The notes beneath the pieces were generated by a model, which saw only the letters and a list, made by a program, of their open reading frames with translations, had not been told where the DNA came from and did not search any database. Made by a program: the position numbers and the translations under genes. From Pyronema omphalodes (lineage: Eukaryota > Ascomycota > Pezizomycetes > Pezizales > Pyronemataceae): a stretch of DNA of 64,000 bases. Where the stretch lies: NCBI GenBank assembly GCA_024516155.1, contig JAJJXM010000014.1, positions 1 to 64,000 of the forward strand, given 5' to 3'. Shown one piece after another: positions 1 through 10,236 of the stretch (the stretch's first letter is position 1; each line of letters opens with the position of its first letter).

Positions 1-2256
1 AGGTAAGCGCACGTTGTGCTTTGCTGTGTTCATCGATTCGCGACTTATGGAAGTGCAGCATCTCCGATTTGGAATTCGTCGAATGCTACCCGCGTTTGTC
101 TGCGCCCAGTTGAATGCGGTGCGAGCGGCTGCTTCCAGGGCGCGCATTTTGTTCTCTCGTTCGTCCATGGGCCACCAAGGCAACGTCGTCTATATAGCTA
201 GGGGTCCACAGGGTCGGGTGTTCGGATTGTAAGGCGTCAAAGAGGGGGCGAAGGTATATGAGGAAGAGTATTGGCGACGCGGGGGATCCCTGGGGAATGC
301 CGGTTTGAATTGGTCGCTGTGAATCTGTTCTGCCGTCAAATGATAGGGCGGTTGTGCGGTCACTTAAGAATGAGGAACACCACGATATTACCGCCTGTGG
401 GCAGCCGGAGTGAGTGCATAGTTGCCAGTAATCTGGCGGAGGAGACGTTATCGAAAGCTCCTCGTACATCTAAAAATAGGGCAGACGTCACGAAGCGATT
501 TCCCGCGTTAACTTCTACCTCATGCGTCAGTGCCATCGCGGCGTCAATTGCCGAGCGTTTTGGGCGCCCGCCAATCTGGTCCTTATGCAGGATTTCGTGC
601 GACTTCCGCCATAAGGCTGAGCCGGGTCGCCATGAGTTTTTCTAGCACCTTGCCCAAGCAGTTGAGTAGGGCGATCGGGCGGTATGCCTTTATGGCGCTA
701 TAGTCCGGTTTGTTTGGTTTAGGTATCACCACCGTCGTGGCCTCTCGCCAGCTCCGCGGATGATATCCTTTCGTTCCTAAGGTTGAGTACAGGGCGTTGA
801 AAACTTTGGGGACTGCATCGTACGCCTTCCTAAGGCACGCGAACGTGATGGAGTCCGGGCCGGGGGCTTTCTTGGGGGAGGATGTTGTGATAGCGGTACG
901 AATTTCTTCGGGGGTGAATGTTTTCCAGGGGAGTTGGGGGTTGGGTCGTGAGGTGCGTGTGGGGGGGGCAGCTGGGGGGGGAGGGAATAACGCTTGAAAG
1001 GCCTCTACCTTACTGTCGAAGTCGACGCATATCTTCTCCGTTCCTCCTACCTGTGTCTTGATCGGTGGTGTCAATTGAGCGCGGCGCGGGTTTGTATATC
1101 GGAAGGCCGCCCATATGTCTGGTCCTTCCACCGCGGCTAAGTATTCCTTCCACATGGAGTCCTTTGCATGTCGGACTTTCCTGTAGTGGGCGTTTCGAGA
1201 CTGTTTGTATTCGGCGAGGTGTTGGGGAAGGCGGGTCTGTTTCCATCTCCTCCTGGCCCGGGTCATGTCTTTACGTGTCAGGCGTACCTCCTCCGTCCAC
1301 CATCTCTTCGACCGCGGGGTTGGGGTGAGGGTAGGCGTTGATATCGTGGCGGCGGTTTGGATAGAGTCGCGAAGGAGGGCAGCCCATTCGTCGAGGTTCT
1401 CGGCGGAGGGGTTGGCTCGGAGGTGGGACCACCGGGGGTAGGAAGCTTCGGTGAGACGTTGCAATTCTTCGGTGAAGGTCTCCCAGTCCGTCTTGCGCCA
1501 GTTTAGTCGTGTAGTGTCGCCGGCGGTGTTGTGGTGGTCTGGGTGTAAGGAGTTGATTTGGAAACGGATCACCTCGTGGTCCGATCCCGTGGCAATGCCG
1601 TCGTCAATGGCCCAAGAAGAAATTTCCCTTGCCATCGCCGGGGCTGCCAGAGTCAGGTCGAGGACCGAAGAGCCCGATCCGTCACGATAGTGGTAAGTAG
1701 GAACGTCCGGGACGTTTACCAGTTGCCAGTGATGGTCTTCCATCAGTTCCACCAGCACGTCTGCTCTCGCTGGTCTGCGTGCGTGGGAGTTCCACAGAGG
1801 GTGATGGGCATTGAGGTCCCCTGTGATCACGCAACGGTGGGGGAGAGTGAGGGGGGTAAGGGAGCGGGGGACGGTATATAATTTTGTTTGGGGGTCTTTT
1901 TCTTTATAGATATTTAAGAGGTAAAAGGAGGGAATGAGTGTGGTGCTGACCTCGAGTACCTGGAGGTCAGGATCTCCGCTGACGTCCGGTCTTGGTGTGA
2001 CTCGAACATGTGGGTTGAGGCGAGAGATATATGCAGCAGTGCGATTGACTTTGTGGTGGCTGCGGGGGGGAAGTAACAAAAGGAAATCTGGATGTGTGAT
2101 TGCGTACCGGGGATCTTTAACGTTAATCTCTTGTACCAGCAATATGTCTATTTTGGATCCTGCTGAGTTCAGCAGTGTTGTTAGTGCGGTGGCGCTGCGA
2201 TTCGTGTTATGTGACACGATGCGAAGGGTCGCCGCTGATGAGTCGTATCTATTCAT
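1..2256 (-). pseudogene. A1 ORF2 (endonuclease-RT), frameshifted, C-terminal half off window
   Basis: ORF2 starts at ATG 2256 and reads as an EEP endonuclease (QEIN, GDLNAHH and GSDHEV motifs) followed by an RT with the APGPDSITF and RPIALLNCLGK blocks. The first frame runs to 583 and is then lost. Compared with A2 and A3 I see an extra T near 604, an extra base near 411-413, a 2-nt loss in a GC repeat near 146, and extra bases near 72 and 89. The GIPQGSPASPILFL and YIDDVA motifs survive in the second frame (469-86). RNase H and the C-terminal zinc motif are outside the window. ORF2 begins inside the last codons of ORF1 (8-nt overlap at 2249-2256), as in every family here. It is a nonfunctional remnant of an RT that would have carried out target-primed reverse transcription. 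Confidence 0.92.
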
Positions 2257-2271
2257 CAGCGGTCATGGTGG

Positions 2272-2288
2272 TGTCGGCGATGGGGTTT
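2272..2288. repeat. Target-site duplication of B1 (17 bp)
   Basis: TGTCGGCGATGGGGTTT at 2272-2288 recurs at 4280-4296, flanking B1. On the B1 strand the duplication begins AAAC, so it merges with the AAAC tail. The sequence between the copies is absent from A2 and A3, where ORF1 runs straight through. Confidence 0.93.
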
Positions 2289-4279
2289 GTTTGTTTGTTT
2301 GTTTGTTCTCTCATTACTTGTTTGCAACCCGAAGGTTATGACAAGGGACAGATAAATACAAAAGACAAGAAGAAAGAAATGTAAAAGCAAAAACCCAGTC
2401 TCCACCTCTACCAGTCTCCTCCTCTTGATCGTTGTGGTTGTGGGGTCTGTCCCCACTGTATACTACGGGGGTTTCTTGTCCAAGCGCGTCTGATGTTCCA
2501 AGTGCCCTGCTTGCACAGAGGCCGCCTCGCCGGGCTCCTCCCTTTCCTCCTCCCTTCCCCTCCCATTTTTAACCATTTTTCCTCCTGTATTTCCTCCACA
2601 AAGCAAAAACAAAACCAAAGCAAAGTTAAACAGCCGCCGGGCCCCCCGTGCCCCCACTCTCCTCTCCTCTCTCCCCTCCTCCGCCGGTGTCTCCTGACTC
2701 TTTGCCCTTTGAGACACCCGGGCCCGCCCTGCCCCTCTTCTCCTCCCCTCTCTCCCCTTCTCCTTCCTTCTTCCTCAGCCTCCGCGCTGCTCCCCCTCGC
2801 CTCTCTCCCCTTCTTGTCGGTGGTGTTGTCAGTCCAAGATTGCCATTCCCAAGCACAATCTGGACGTTGATGCCTCCGCTCTTGACGACTTCTGCCCAAG
2901 TCTTCTTTGCAGAGGGTGTTGTCGTTCTGGGTTGGTGGGTGTTCTTTCCCCGTCCACCATTCTTTGTTGTAGGGGTCTTGCTGGGTGGCGCTGCCGTAGG
3001 TGTCGTCTCCTTCGCTTTCTGCTTCTTCCTCTGTGCAGCCTTCGCCTCCACAGTCTTCCATCCGTTCGTCTCAGCAGGGGCAGTGCTTGGGGCGTCGGGT
3101 AGAGGTGTGTCCTGAGCAGATGGACTGTCAGGGTGAGGTTCCGGTGTCGCATCGGTTGCCGTGATCGCGAGGAGAGGTAGGGGGGACATAGGCTTGAGGG
3201 CATCAAGCTTGTCCTGGGCGGCGGTAGTCGCATGTTTTGAGTGCATCAGGCTTCGCACCGGTGATGCCGCTCTCGGTTTGTGGTTCACCGGTCTTCTGTT
3301 TGTCGGTGAGGTGGGTTCGGTGTTCTGGTCGCTTCCCCTTCGCTTTCTCTTGCCAGGAGGGTTGCGAACAGCGTCCAGGACATCCTGAATGTCATGTTGG
3401 ACGACGGACAGTTGCATAGTCATCTCTTCCATCGCTGAGGAAGAGGCCGTGAGGTTCGGTGAGGGGGGGCGCCGAAATGACTTGTTGCTGTTCGTCGATT
3501 TTCCTCGTCAGGGCGTCCACAGCAGCCTTGAGAGCTGCTGTTTCTGCCTGTGTAGAGTCGTAGGCTGCGCGCAGCTTCGTGTTTTCGCCGATCAGAATGT
3601 TGAATTTCGTCATCATGACGTCGAATCTGAGGCGCATCTCATCGCTGTTGTTGCCTATGGTGTCATCGAGGGTATTGAAGCGGCGCTGTGTGTCCTGGTG
3701 GATCTGTTGTATCCCCAGGAAGCTGGCTCCAGTGAGTCCGGCTTCATTGTCTAGAAACAGTTGATCTAGGGTGAGGTAGTTGTCGTCAACTGCGACTGCC
3801 TTATTAATTGCAGATACCATCATGCGACGGTAGTCACTGAACCGGCTGTGTTCAGTTGTCGCCTGTTGCTGCGATGTTGAAGCCGAAGGAACTGGTGATC
3901 GTGCCAAGACCACGCTCTGGAAGGGCTTTCCAGCGAAGTTTCCATCGACTTCATCAACTTTTCCATCTCTTCCATCGAAAGTAGGATTAGATCCATCGTG
4001 AGGAAGGTCGGCTAGAACATTGTACGCGTTTTCGGACCGTTTCGATCGTCGGGCGTTGTTCTGTCGTTGTTTTGGCGACATTTCGTGAGGTGGGGTAAGC
4101 CAAAACTCGTGAAAACTCTGATTTTGCGACAAAAGTCAACAAAACGACGTAGAATTCCCTGAAAATTCAGAGAATAACGTAACAGAGTGCTGCGAATCCG
4201 AATCCGATGAGAAAACCGGGGGTTTCGGTGCTCGTTGTTGAGAATGCAGGGGGGGGGGGTCGCCGTTGCCGTGTGGTGT
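2289..4279 (-). mobile_element. Gag-only element B1, full length (about 2 kb), C-type 3' tail
   Basis: This is a complete non-autonomous element. The 5' end is at 4279 (CACACGGCAACGG then a C-run, complement at 4248-4257). It has a single gag-like ORF, a 3' UTR with the shared core (about 2590-2500) and a terminal hairpin at 2317-2345 (outer stem CTTGT/ACAAG, inner stem AACC/GGTT, TTCG loop). The AAAC tail lies at 2286-2308. It contains no RT, endonuclease or RNase H sequence. It sits between the two ORFs of A1, is flanked by a 17-bp duplication, and shows no filler at the 5' junction. Its terminal 3' sequence matches that of the autonomous C3. Confidence 0.93.
2626..4081 (-). pseudogene. B1 gag-like ORF, one +1 frameshift
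   Basis: ATG at 4081 (MSPKQRQNN). An apparent longer start at 4132 uses TTG and is not needed. Compared with the intact 484-aa B5 ORF, a run of seven G at 3463-3469 (six in B2 and B5) shifts the frame after about residue 205. The downstream part continues in the next frame to the stop at 2626-2628. Visible features are an Ala-rich heptad region with coiled-coil character (roughly residues 110-200), a basic KRKRRG stretch that could be a nuclear localisation signal, a TWAEVVKSGGINVQIVLG block, and a Lys/Glu/Gly-rich C-terminus translated from GA-rich DNA. There is no CCHC knuckle. The function is unknown. The layout suggests an RNA-binding or assembly protein. Confidence 0.88.
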
Positions 4280-6459
4280 TGTCGGCGATGGGGTTTATTT
4301 CGGCGGGGATGGCGTCTAGGGGTGTTGTCTCCGGGCGAGTCTTCTGCCAGGCTTCCCTGACGGCGTTCACTTTGACGGGGCAGCGGGTGCTGTATGCGGC
4401 GTGGTGGACGTCTGTGAGGCCAGCGGCGACACAATTGGCACACTTGTAGAGGGTGTGTTGACATTTGCGGCCCTGGATTGTGGGACACTGGCCGCATCGG
4501 TGATATTCGGTGGGGTGAGGGGCGGCGCATATCGCGCAAGCGGGGCCATTGTCAGCTGGGCAGATTGCATGATGATGTCCAAATTTCTGGCACCTGCGGC
4601 ATTGGTCAATGGAACGGGCGGTGAAGAATTCTGTCACCTTGCGTTGTTCGAATAATACTGTCACCTTTGTTCTCTTGAGGAGGTTGTATTCCTCGCTGGA
4701 CTTCAGTGCGATCATCACACTGGAGGCGGTCTTACCAACACGCTTGTCCGGGTGAGAGATGTACCTTGGGGGTTGTGTCAGGCGTACTTTGTGGTTCGTC
4801 TCGATTTCTTGCTGCAATTTTTGCATACCCTCGGCGGTGTCCTCGTAGTAGTCCGTGGGGATTCCGTGGACTGCCAGCTTATACCATTTTTCGTTAAGTC
4901 GGGGGGGGCAAGAGGTTCGGGTGGACTTTGCAGGCAGCGGCGTGGATAACAGAGAGGTGGGGGGGTGAGATCGGTAATGGATGTGTTCGGGGAGGGGGTA
5001 AGCATGAGGTTTCCTGCGATATTTTTCCTAACCGTCATGATGTTTCCTTCCACCTTCGCCTTGTGTAGGGCTTCGTTGATAGCTAATCCAATGGCGATCT
5101 TAGAGCTATCGGGCAGGGCACGGGGGTCAGGGCAGGGGATCACAATGTCTTGGACGCGGGGGGGGGTTCTTGCGTTGGGGATTGGGTTTGGTGGTCTTAG
5201 GGGGGGTCATTGATGGGGCAGCGGCTTTCTCTTTGAACAGCTTGACGGACGAGGGTATTGGTCCTTGCCACGGTTCGTTCGCCTGGGGTGGGGGAGGGGG
5301 TAGGTGAGGGGGAGTAGGGAGCTCGTTCTTCCGGAGTTCAGCTTCGGCGTTCAAGCACCTCTGCTTCCAGTACTCGGCTTCGCTGAGGCGGGGGGCATGT
5401 TTGGAGGGTAAATCGAGAGGGGCGTTAACGGGCTGGGTATCGGGGCTGGTGGTCTCGAGGGGGGTGGGGGATGCGGAGACGGGGGTGGGGGACACGGCGG
5501 TAGCTGTTCCTTTCGGTAGGAGGGACAGGGCGAGGAGTTGGACGGCATCGTAGATGGATTGGAGGAGGGACTGGTTCTTGTTGATTGTCTTGAACGCTTT
5601 GTTGATTCTGTCGTTCGTTGTCTGGTCGGCGTGACGAAACATGTCCGCGGTGGTAGCAAGATTGTGGTGGAGGACGTCGATGGATTGAGCGAGGGCGGCG
5701 TTGCTGTGAGGTGTGGCGTTAATCGGAGCGATGTCGGGGTGGAGTCGTTTGACTTGTGCAGAAACGGGGGTGGAGTCTTCGGCGATATGGGTGATAGTAT
5801 GGGCAGTGGAGGCGGCGGGGCGTTTTTTCTGTTTACCGGTGGTTTGTTGGATGGAGTATTTGGGGTCATTGTTGCTCAGTTGATCGGGGGTGTCGAAGTT
5901 TTCAGGGAGGGGTTTTTTGTTGTGGGGTGTTTTGGGTGGGGCGTTGGTGGTGTTGCGAGAAGTTGGCGTTGGGGAGCTGTCTCGGGGAGACGCGTCGTCG
6001 TCGCTGGAATCCTCGCTGACGTCAGAGCACGTGTCTACGTGCATCTCAACGTCGGACGCGTCGGACTCGTGCGGCTCTGCGTTAGCGCGTGGATTTTTTT
6101 CGGGCGCCCGAGGGGGTTCTTTATCGGGGGGGAGAGGTTGTTTCTCCACAACGGTGGATCGGGGAGGCATCGGAATTTCGGAATGAGTTTGTTTGGCGGT
6201 AGCGACAAGGAATCCGCGATTGAGACGATGATTTTTGATGTGGGTGGAGGGTGGTGTTGATGGAACCGGTTCGCGGGGCTTTTCTCAGGGGCCCGAAAAC
6301 TCCTTTTCGATGAAAACTCAACGAAAAAGAGAGGGCCTGATCTGGAAATGCTGCGAATAGGTAATTCGGGGCTGCCGAACAATAATCCGCGATAAAATCT
6401 TGCGATTTCGGCGTGGTTGTTGAAAAGGCAGGGGGGGGTCGCTCTTTGCTGGGTGGTGT

Positions 6460-6495
6460 CTTGGAAAAACGTTAGAGAAATTAAAAACAACCTAA
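6460..6495. other. Orphan junction with a 23-nt family E ORF2 match
   Basis: Between the 5' ends of A1 (left, reading left) and E1 (right, reading right) lie 36 bp. The first 23 (6460-6482) are identical to 21236-21258 of E1 ORF2, around the codons for LGKTLEK. The remaining bases (AAAAACAACCTAA and so on) match nothing I recognise. It may be the target into which A1 inserted, or junction filler. Confidence 0.6.
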
Positions 6496-6931
6496 CACCA
6501 CACAGCAACCGCTGATCCCCCCCTACATTTGCGACAACAACAACAATTTCCCCGATTTTCGAATCGGTAATCGATTTCTTACTTCGGAATTACCCCGAAT
6601 CTCGATTTTCGGAACCCAGCTACCGTTTACCGTTGAGATTCAGCGGAAAAACGCGATTCTGGGACCTCCGGGCCGGATTCCGGGCACTGTCATCAACGCC
6701 GCTCCACCACCCGCCCTCCAATGATCAAACCGACCTTATTTTCGGTTTCGGCATACCGAAATACCCCCCCCCCCCCCCCAAATCCCCCCCCCACCAGCAG
6801 CACTGGTTGTGGTGATACCCCAAATTTCCCTCCTTCCAGACCCCGTTCCTCGCGAGAAATTTTCGTGCTCGCTTAGCGAGAGCCTCCTCACGTGACTCTT
6901 CGCCATCGCTTACCGCACCACCGGTTAAGCG
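6496..6931 (+). promoter_or_regulatory. E1 5' UTR, putative internal promoter region
   Basis: This is untranslated sequence between the conserved 5' terminus and ATG 6932. It closely resembles the C2 (27285-27715), C3 (29691-30121) and C4 (56961-57393) 5' UTRs, including a palindromic GATTTTCGAATCGG region and long C-runs at 6765-6779. In non-LTR elements the promoter normally lies within the 5' UTR. I see no TATA box and assign promoter function only by that analogy. Confidence 0.6.
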
Positions 6932-7386
6932 ATGGACGCTAACGCACCCATCCCTGCCACGCCCTCGCGTATGCAGGTACCCGAGAATATTTTTAGCCCC
7001 GACGAGCTTTCCCGAATCAACGCCCCGCACGCTGGCTCCTCCGCCATCGCGACCTCTAAGAAATCAACGACCGTCACCGGAAAAGTCACCAAACGCCCCA
7101 CCAAAAAATCCGACTCTAGACTTGACCTCGACCTCCTCCGCAAAAATGCCACCCGACCGAAAACAAACACCCCCGTGAACCTCGATGGGACCCCCGTCGA
7201 AACAATGCCGACCGCTATGGACACTGACAGCTGCCCCGACACCGACTCCGACTCCGACTCTGACCTGGACCTCAACGACAGCCAGCATGCAATAACTACA
7301 TCCGACCCACCCTCGCGACCTTATCCGAATTGATCAAGACGAACATCATGGATCTCCTCCGCCCAATGAATCAACGCCTCGAAACT

Positions 7387-7398
7387 GTGACCAAACGC
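7387..7398. repeat. Target-site duplication of F1 (12 bp)
   Basis: GTGACCAAACGC at 7387-7398 recurs at 18411-18422. The preceding T is also shared but cannot be told from the tail. It joins the two halves of E1 ORF1 across an 11-kb insertion. Confidence 0.85.
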
Positions 7399-8887
7399 GT
7401 GAACAAAAACAACACGGCAACGGCGACCCCCCCCCCCCTGCATTTGCAACAACCAGCACCGAAACCATCGATTTTTCCATCGGATTCGGATTCGCAGCAC
7501 TCATTTACGTATCTCTGTGAATTTCCAGAGAGTTCTACGTTGATTTCGTTGATTTTCGCCGCGAAATCAGAGTTTTCACGCGTTTTGGCTTACCCCACCA
7601 CGCGAAATGCCACCAAAACCTCGCCAACTCCGCGCCCCACGGCCCAAGCAGTCTGGGAACGCGTTCCAAGCCCTTGTGGACCTTCCAGAAGATAGATCCG
7701 ATTCTACTTCTGATGGAAGAGACGGAAAAGTCGATGAAAATGATGGATTCAGCGCCGGAAACACGCTCCAGCGCGCGCCTTCTGTAGCCTCAGAAGCACC
7801 ACCACCACCCCCACGATACGCCACCAATTATGGCGATTCACCAGTTCGCAAATGGCGCAAGGAGCTCGTGCACGAAGCTGTCAGCGCATATGTCTTCGGG
7901 GCGGAAATCGACAGCAGTGCTGAAAACATCCTTCAGTACTGCGCAGCCAACGCGACAGTAGGAGCCCACCTTGACTGGCTCATCGAGCGGCGCACAGGCG
8001 CAATCGGCGACGAGATGGAAAGCGCCTTCCAAACTCTCTTCGATAAACTCGACACACTGACGAGAAAGATGGACAAGATGGCCGTGGAAGAGGTGGCGCT
8101 ACGCAAGGCCTACCACAAGTCCATCGCCGAAACAGCAGCCCTCAAAGCTGCTGTTGACACCCTCACAAAACAGCTCGACGAGCGCATTGTTCCACAGGCC
8201 CTCCCTCTTCCAGGCCCGCCGACCTCCCCCTCCGCTATGGAGGAGATGACGATGCAACTCTCCCATGTCCAGCACGATATTCAGGACGTTCTGCACACTG
8301 TACGCAACCCTCCCGGGAAAAGAAAGCGACGAGGGAGCGATCAGAACACCGGACCAACCACGCCGACAAACCAACGACCGGCAATCAACAAGAAACGAGA
8401 TGCATCACCGGAGCACAGCCTGATGCACTCACAGCACGCGACCTCCGCCGCCCAGGATGCGCTTGATGCTCTGATGCTCAAGTATCCCCCGCGCCCTCTC
8501 GCGATAACCTCGACCGAAGCGACCACCAACCCCGCTCCTGACAGCGATGCTGCTCAGGACACAACTCTACCCGATGCCCCCACCACCACTGCCCTGGCGG
8601 ACAAGGATGGATGGAAGACTGTGGAGGGGAAGGAAGCGCAGAAGAAGAGGAGGAACGATAAGGCCGACAAGAAACGCGCGACGGAGAACAGCAACAAACC
8701 CCCGACGACAAAGACTGGTGGACGGGGAAAGACTACCCACCAACCGAAAACGAATACCCCCTCCGCGAAGAAGACTTGGGCAGAAGTCGTGAAGAGCGGA
8801 GGTATCAATGTCCAGATTGTGCTGGGGAATGGCAATCTCGGACTAACAACACCACCGGCAAGAAGGGGAGAGAGGCAAGGGGGGGCA

Positions 8888-8900
8888 GCGAGAAGACTGA
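8888..8900. repeat. Target-site duplication of B2 (13 bp)
   Basis: GCGAGAAGACTGA at 8888-8900 recurs at 17920-17932. Removing one copy plus the insert restores the F1 reading frame. Confidence 0.92.
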
Positions 8901-9915
8901 GTTTGTTTGTTTGTTCTCTCATTACTTGTTTGCAACCCGAAGGTTATGACAAGGGACAGATAAATACAAAAGAGAAGAAGAAAGAAATGTAAAAGCAAAA
9001 ACCCAGTCTCCACCTCTACCAGTCTCCTCCTCTTGATCGTTGTGGTTGTGGGGTCTGTCCCCACTGTATACTACGGGGGTTTCTTGTCCAAGCGCGTCTG
9101 ATGTTCCAAGTGCCCTGCTTGCACAGAGGCCGCCTCGCCGGGCTCCTCCCTTTCCTCCTCCCTTCCCCTCCCATTTTTAACCATTTTTCCTCCTGTATTT
9201 CCTCCACAAAGCAAAAACAAAACCAAAGCAAAGTTAAACAGCCGCCGGGCCACCCGTGCCCCCACTCTCCTCTCCTCTCTCCCCTCCTCCGCCGGTGTCT
9301 CCTGACTCTTTGCCCTTTGAGACACCCGGGCCCGCCCTGCCCCTCTTCTCCTCCCCTCTCTCCCCTTCTCCTTCCTTCTTCCTCAGCCTCCGCGCTGCTC
9401 CCCCTCGCCTCTCTCCCCTTCTTGTCGGTGGTGTTGTCAGTCCAAGATTGCCATTCCCAAGCACAATCTGGACGTTGATGCCTCCGCTCTTGACGACTTC
9501 TGCCCAAGTCTTCTTTGCAGAGGGTGTTGTCGTTGTGGGTTGGTGGGTGTTCTTTCCCCGTCCACCATTCTCTGTTGTAGGGGTCTTGCTGGGTGGCGCT
9601 GCCGTAGGTGTCGTCTCCTTCGCTTTCTGCTTCTTCCTCTGTGCAGCCTTTGCCTCCACAGTCTTCCATCCGTTCGTCTCAGCAGGGGCAGTGCTTGGGG
9701 CGTCGGGTAGAGGTGTGTCCTGAGCAGATGGACTGTCAGGGTGAGGTTCCGGTGTCGCATCGGTTGACGTGATCGCGAGGAGAGGTAGGGGGGACATAGG
9801 CTTGAGGGCATCAAGCTTGTCCTGGGCGGCGGTAGTCGCATGTTTTGAGTGCATCAGGCTTCGCACCGGTGATGCCGCTCTCGGTTTGTGGTTCACCGGT
9901 TTTCTGTTTGTCGGT

Positions 9916-9930
9916 GAGGTGGGTTCGGTG
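9916..9930. repeat. Target-site duplication of A2 (15 bp)
   Basis: GAGGTGGGTTCGGTG at 9916-9930 recurs at 16936-16950, joining the two halves of B2. Confidence 0.94.
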
Positions 9931-9950
9931 GCGGTAAACGATACATAAAA

Positions 9951-10236
9951 ACACCCAGCAAAGAGCGAACCCCCCCTGCCTTTTCAACAACCACGCCGAA
10001 ATCGCAAGATTTTATCGCGGATTATTGTTCGGCAGCCCCGAATTACCTATTCGCAGCATTTCCAGATCAGGCCCTCTCTTTTTCGTTGAGTTTTCATCGA
10101 AAAGGAGTTTTCGAGCCCTTGAGAAAAGCCCCGCGAACCGGTTCCATCAACACCACCCTCCACCCACATCAAAAATCATCGTCTCAATCGCGGATTCCTT
10201 GTCGCTACAGCCAAACAAACTTATTCCGACATTCCG
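9951..10236 (+). promoter_or_regulatory. A2 5' UTR with conserved 5' terminus
   Basis: This is 286 nt upstream of ORF1. The first 40 nt carry the motif common to all families here: a CACC-like start, GCAA, a C-run of 7 or more (9975-9981), TGC(C/A)TTTTC and ACAAC. The remainder is A-specific and shared with A1 and A3. It is a likely internal promoter and 5' leader by analogy to other LINEs. No core promoter box is recognisable. Confidence 0.6.

Larger units (their letters stand above)
2249..6170 (-). pseudogene. A1 ORF1 (gag-like, zinc knuckle), frameshifted and split by B1
   Basis: It starts at ATG 6170 (MPPRSTVVEKQ) and would match the 636-aa ORF1 of A2 and A3. The N-terminal half is rich in Pro, Ser, Asp and Glu. 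The C-terminal half has the WYKLAVHGIP block and a CX2CX4HX4C knuckle (CRRCQKFGHHHAIC) near 4600-4560. A G-run of 9 at about 5158-5166 (8 in A3) and an extra G near 4965 each shift the frame. B1 interrupts it at 4279/2289, and the last codons (ADE then stop) lie at 2249-2272. Family ORF1 proteins bind element RNA and form RNP particles. This copy can no longer encode the full protein. Confidence 0.9.
1..6459 (-). mobile_element. LINE copy A1 (family A), 3' end outside window, split by B1
   Basis: This is a non-LTR retrotransposon read right to left. It has a 5' UTR (about 6171-6459), ORF1, then ORF2 running off the left edge. It matches A2 (9951-16935) and A3 (48590-62514) at near-identity along its length. 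The 5' terminus near 6459 shows the family A signature: a CACC start, a C-run (here G-run at 6431-6438) and TGCCTTTTC. B1 is inserted between ORF1 and ORF2. Several one-base indels break both ORFs, so this copy is dead. The 3' UTR and tail lie beyond base 1. Confidence 0.93.

Noticed and set aside
2648..3115. Pro/Leu/Ser-rich ORF of 155 codons, repeated at 9256-9723, 44740-45207 and 48095-48562
   Set aside because: It is antisense to the GA-rich end of the B ORF. The low-complexity composition explains the long open frame.
5538..6260. A 240-codon antisense ORF (Gly/Val-rich), also present at 10147-10869 and 61593-62315
   Set aside because: It lies opposite family A ORF1 and its 5' UTR and is kept only because the copies are near-identical. 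The composition follows the codon bias of the sense gene, and no known domain is visible.
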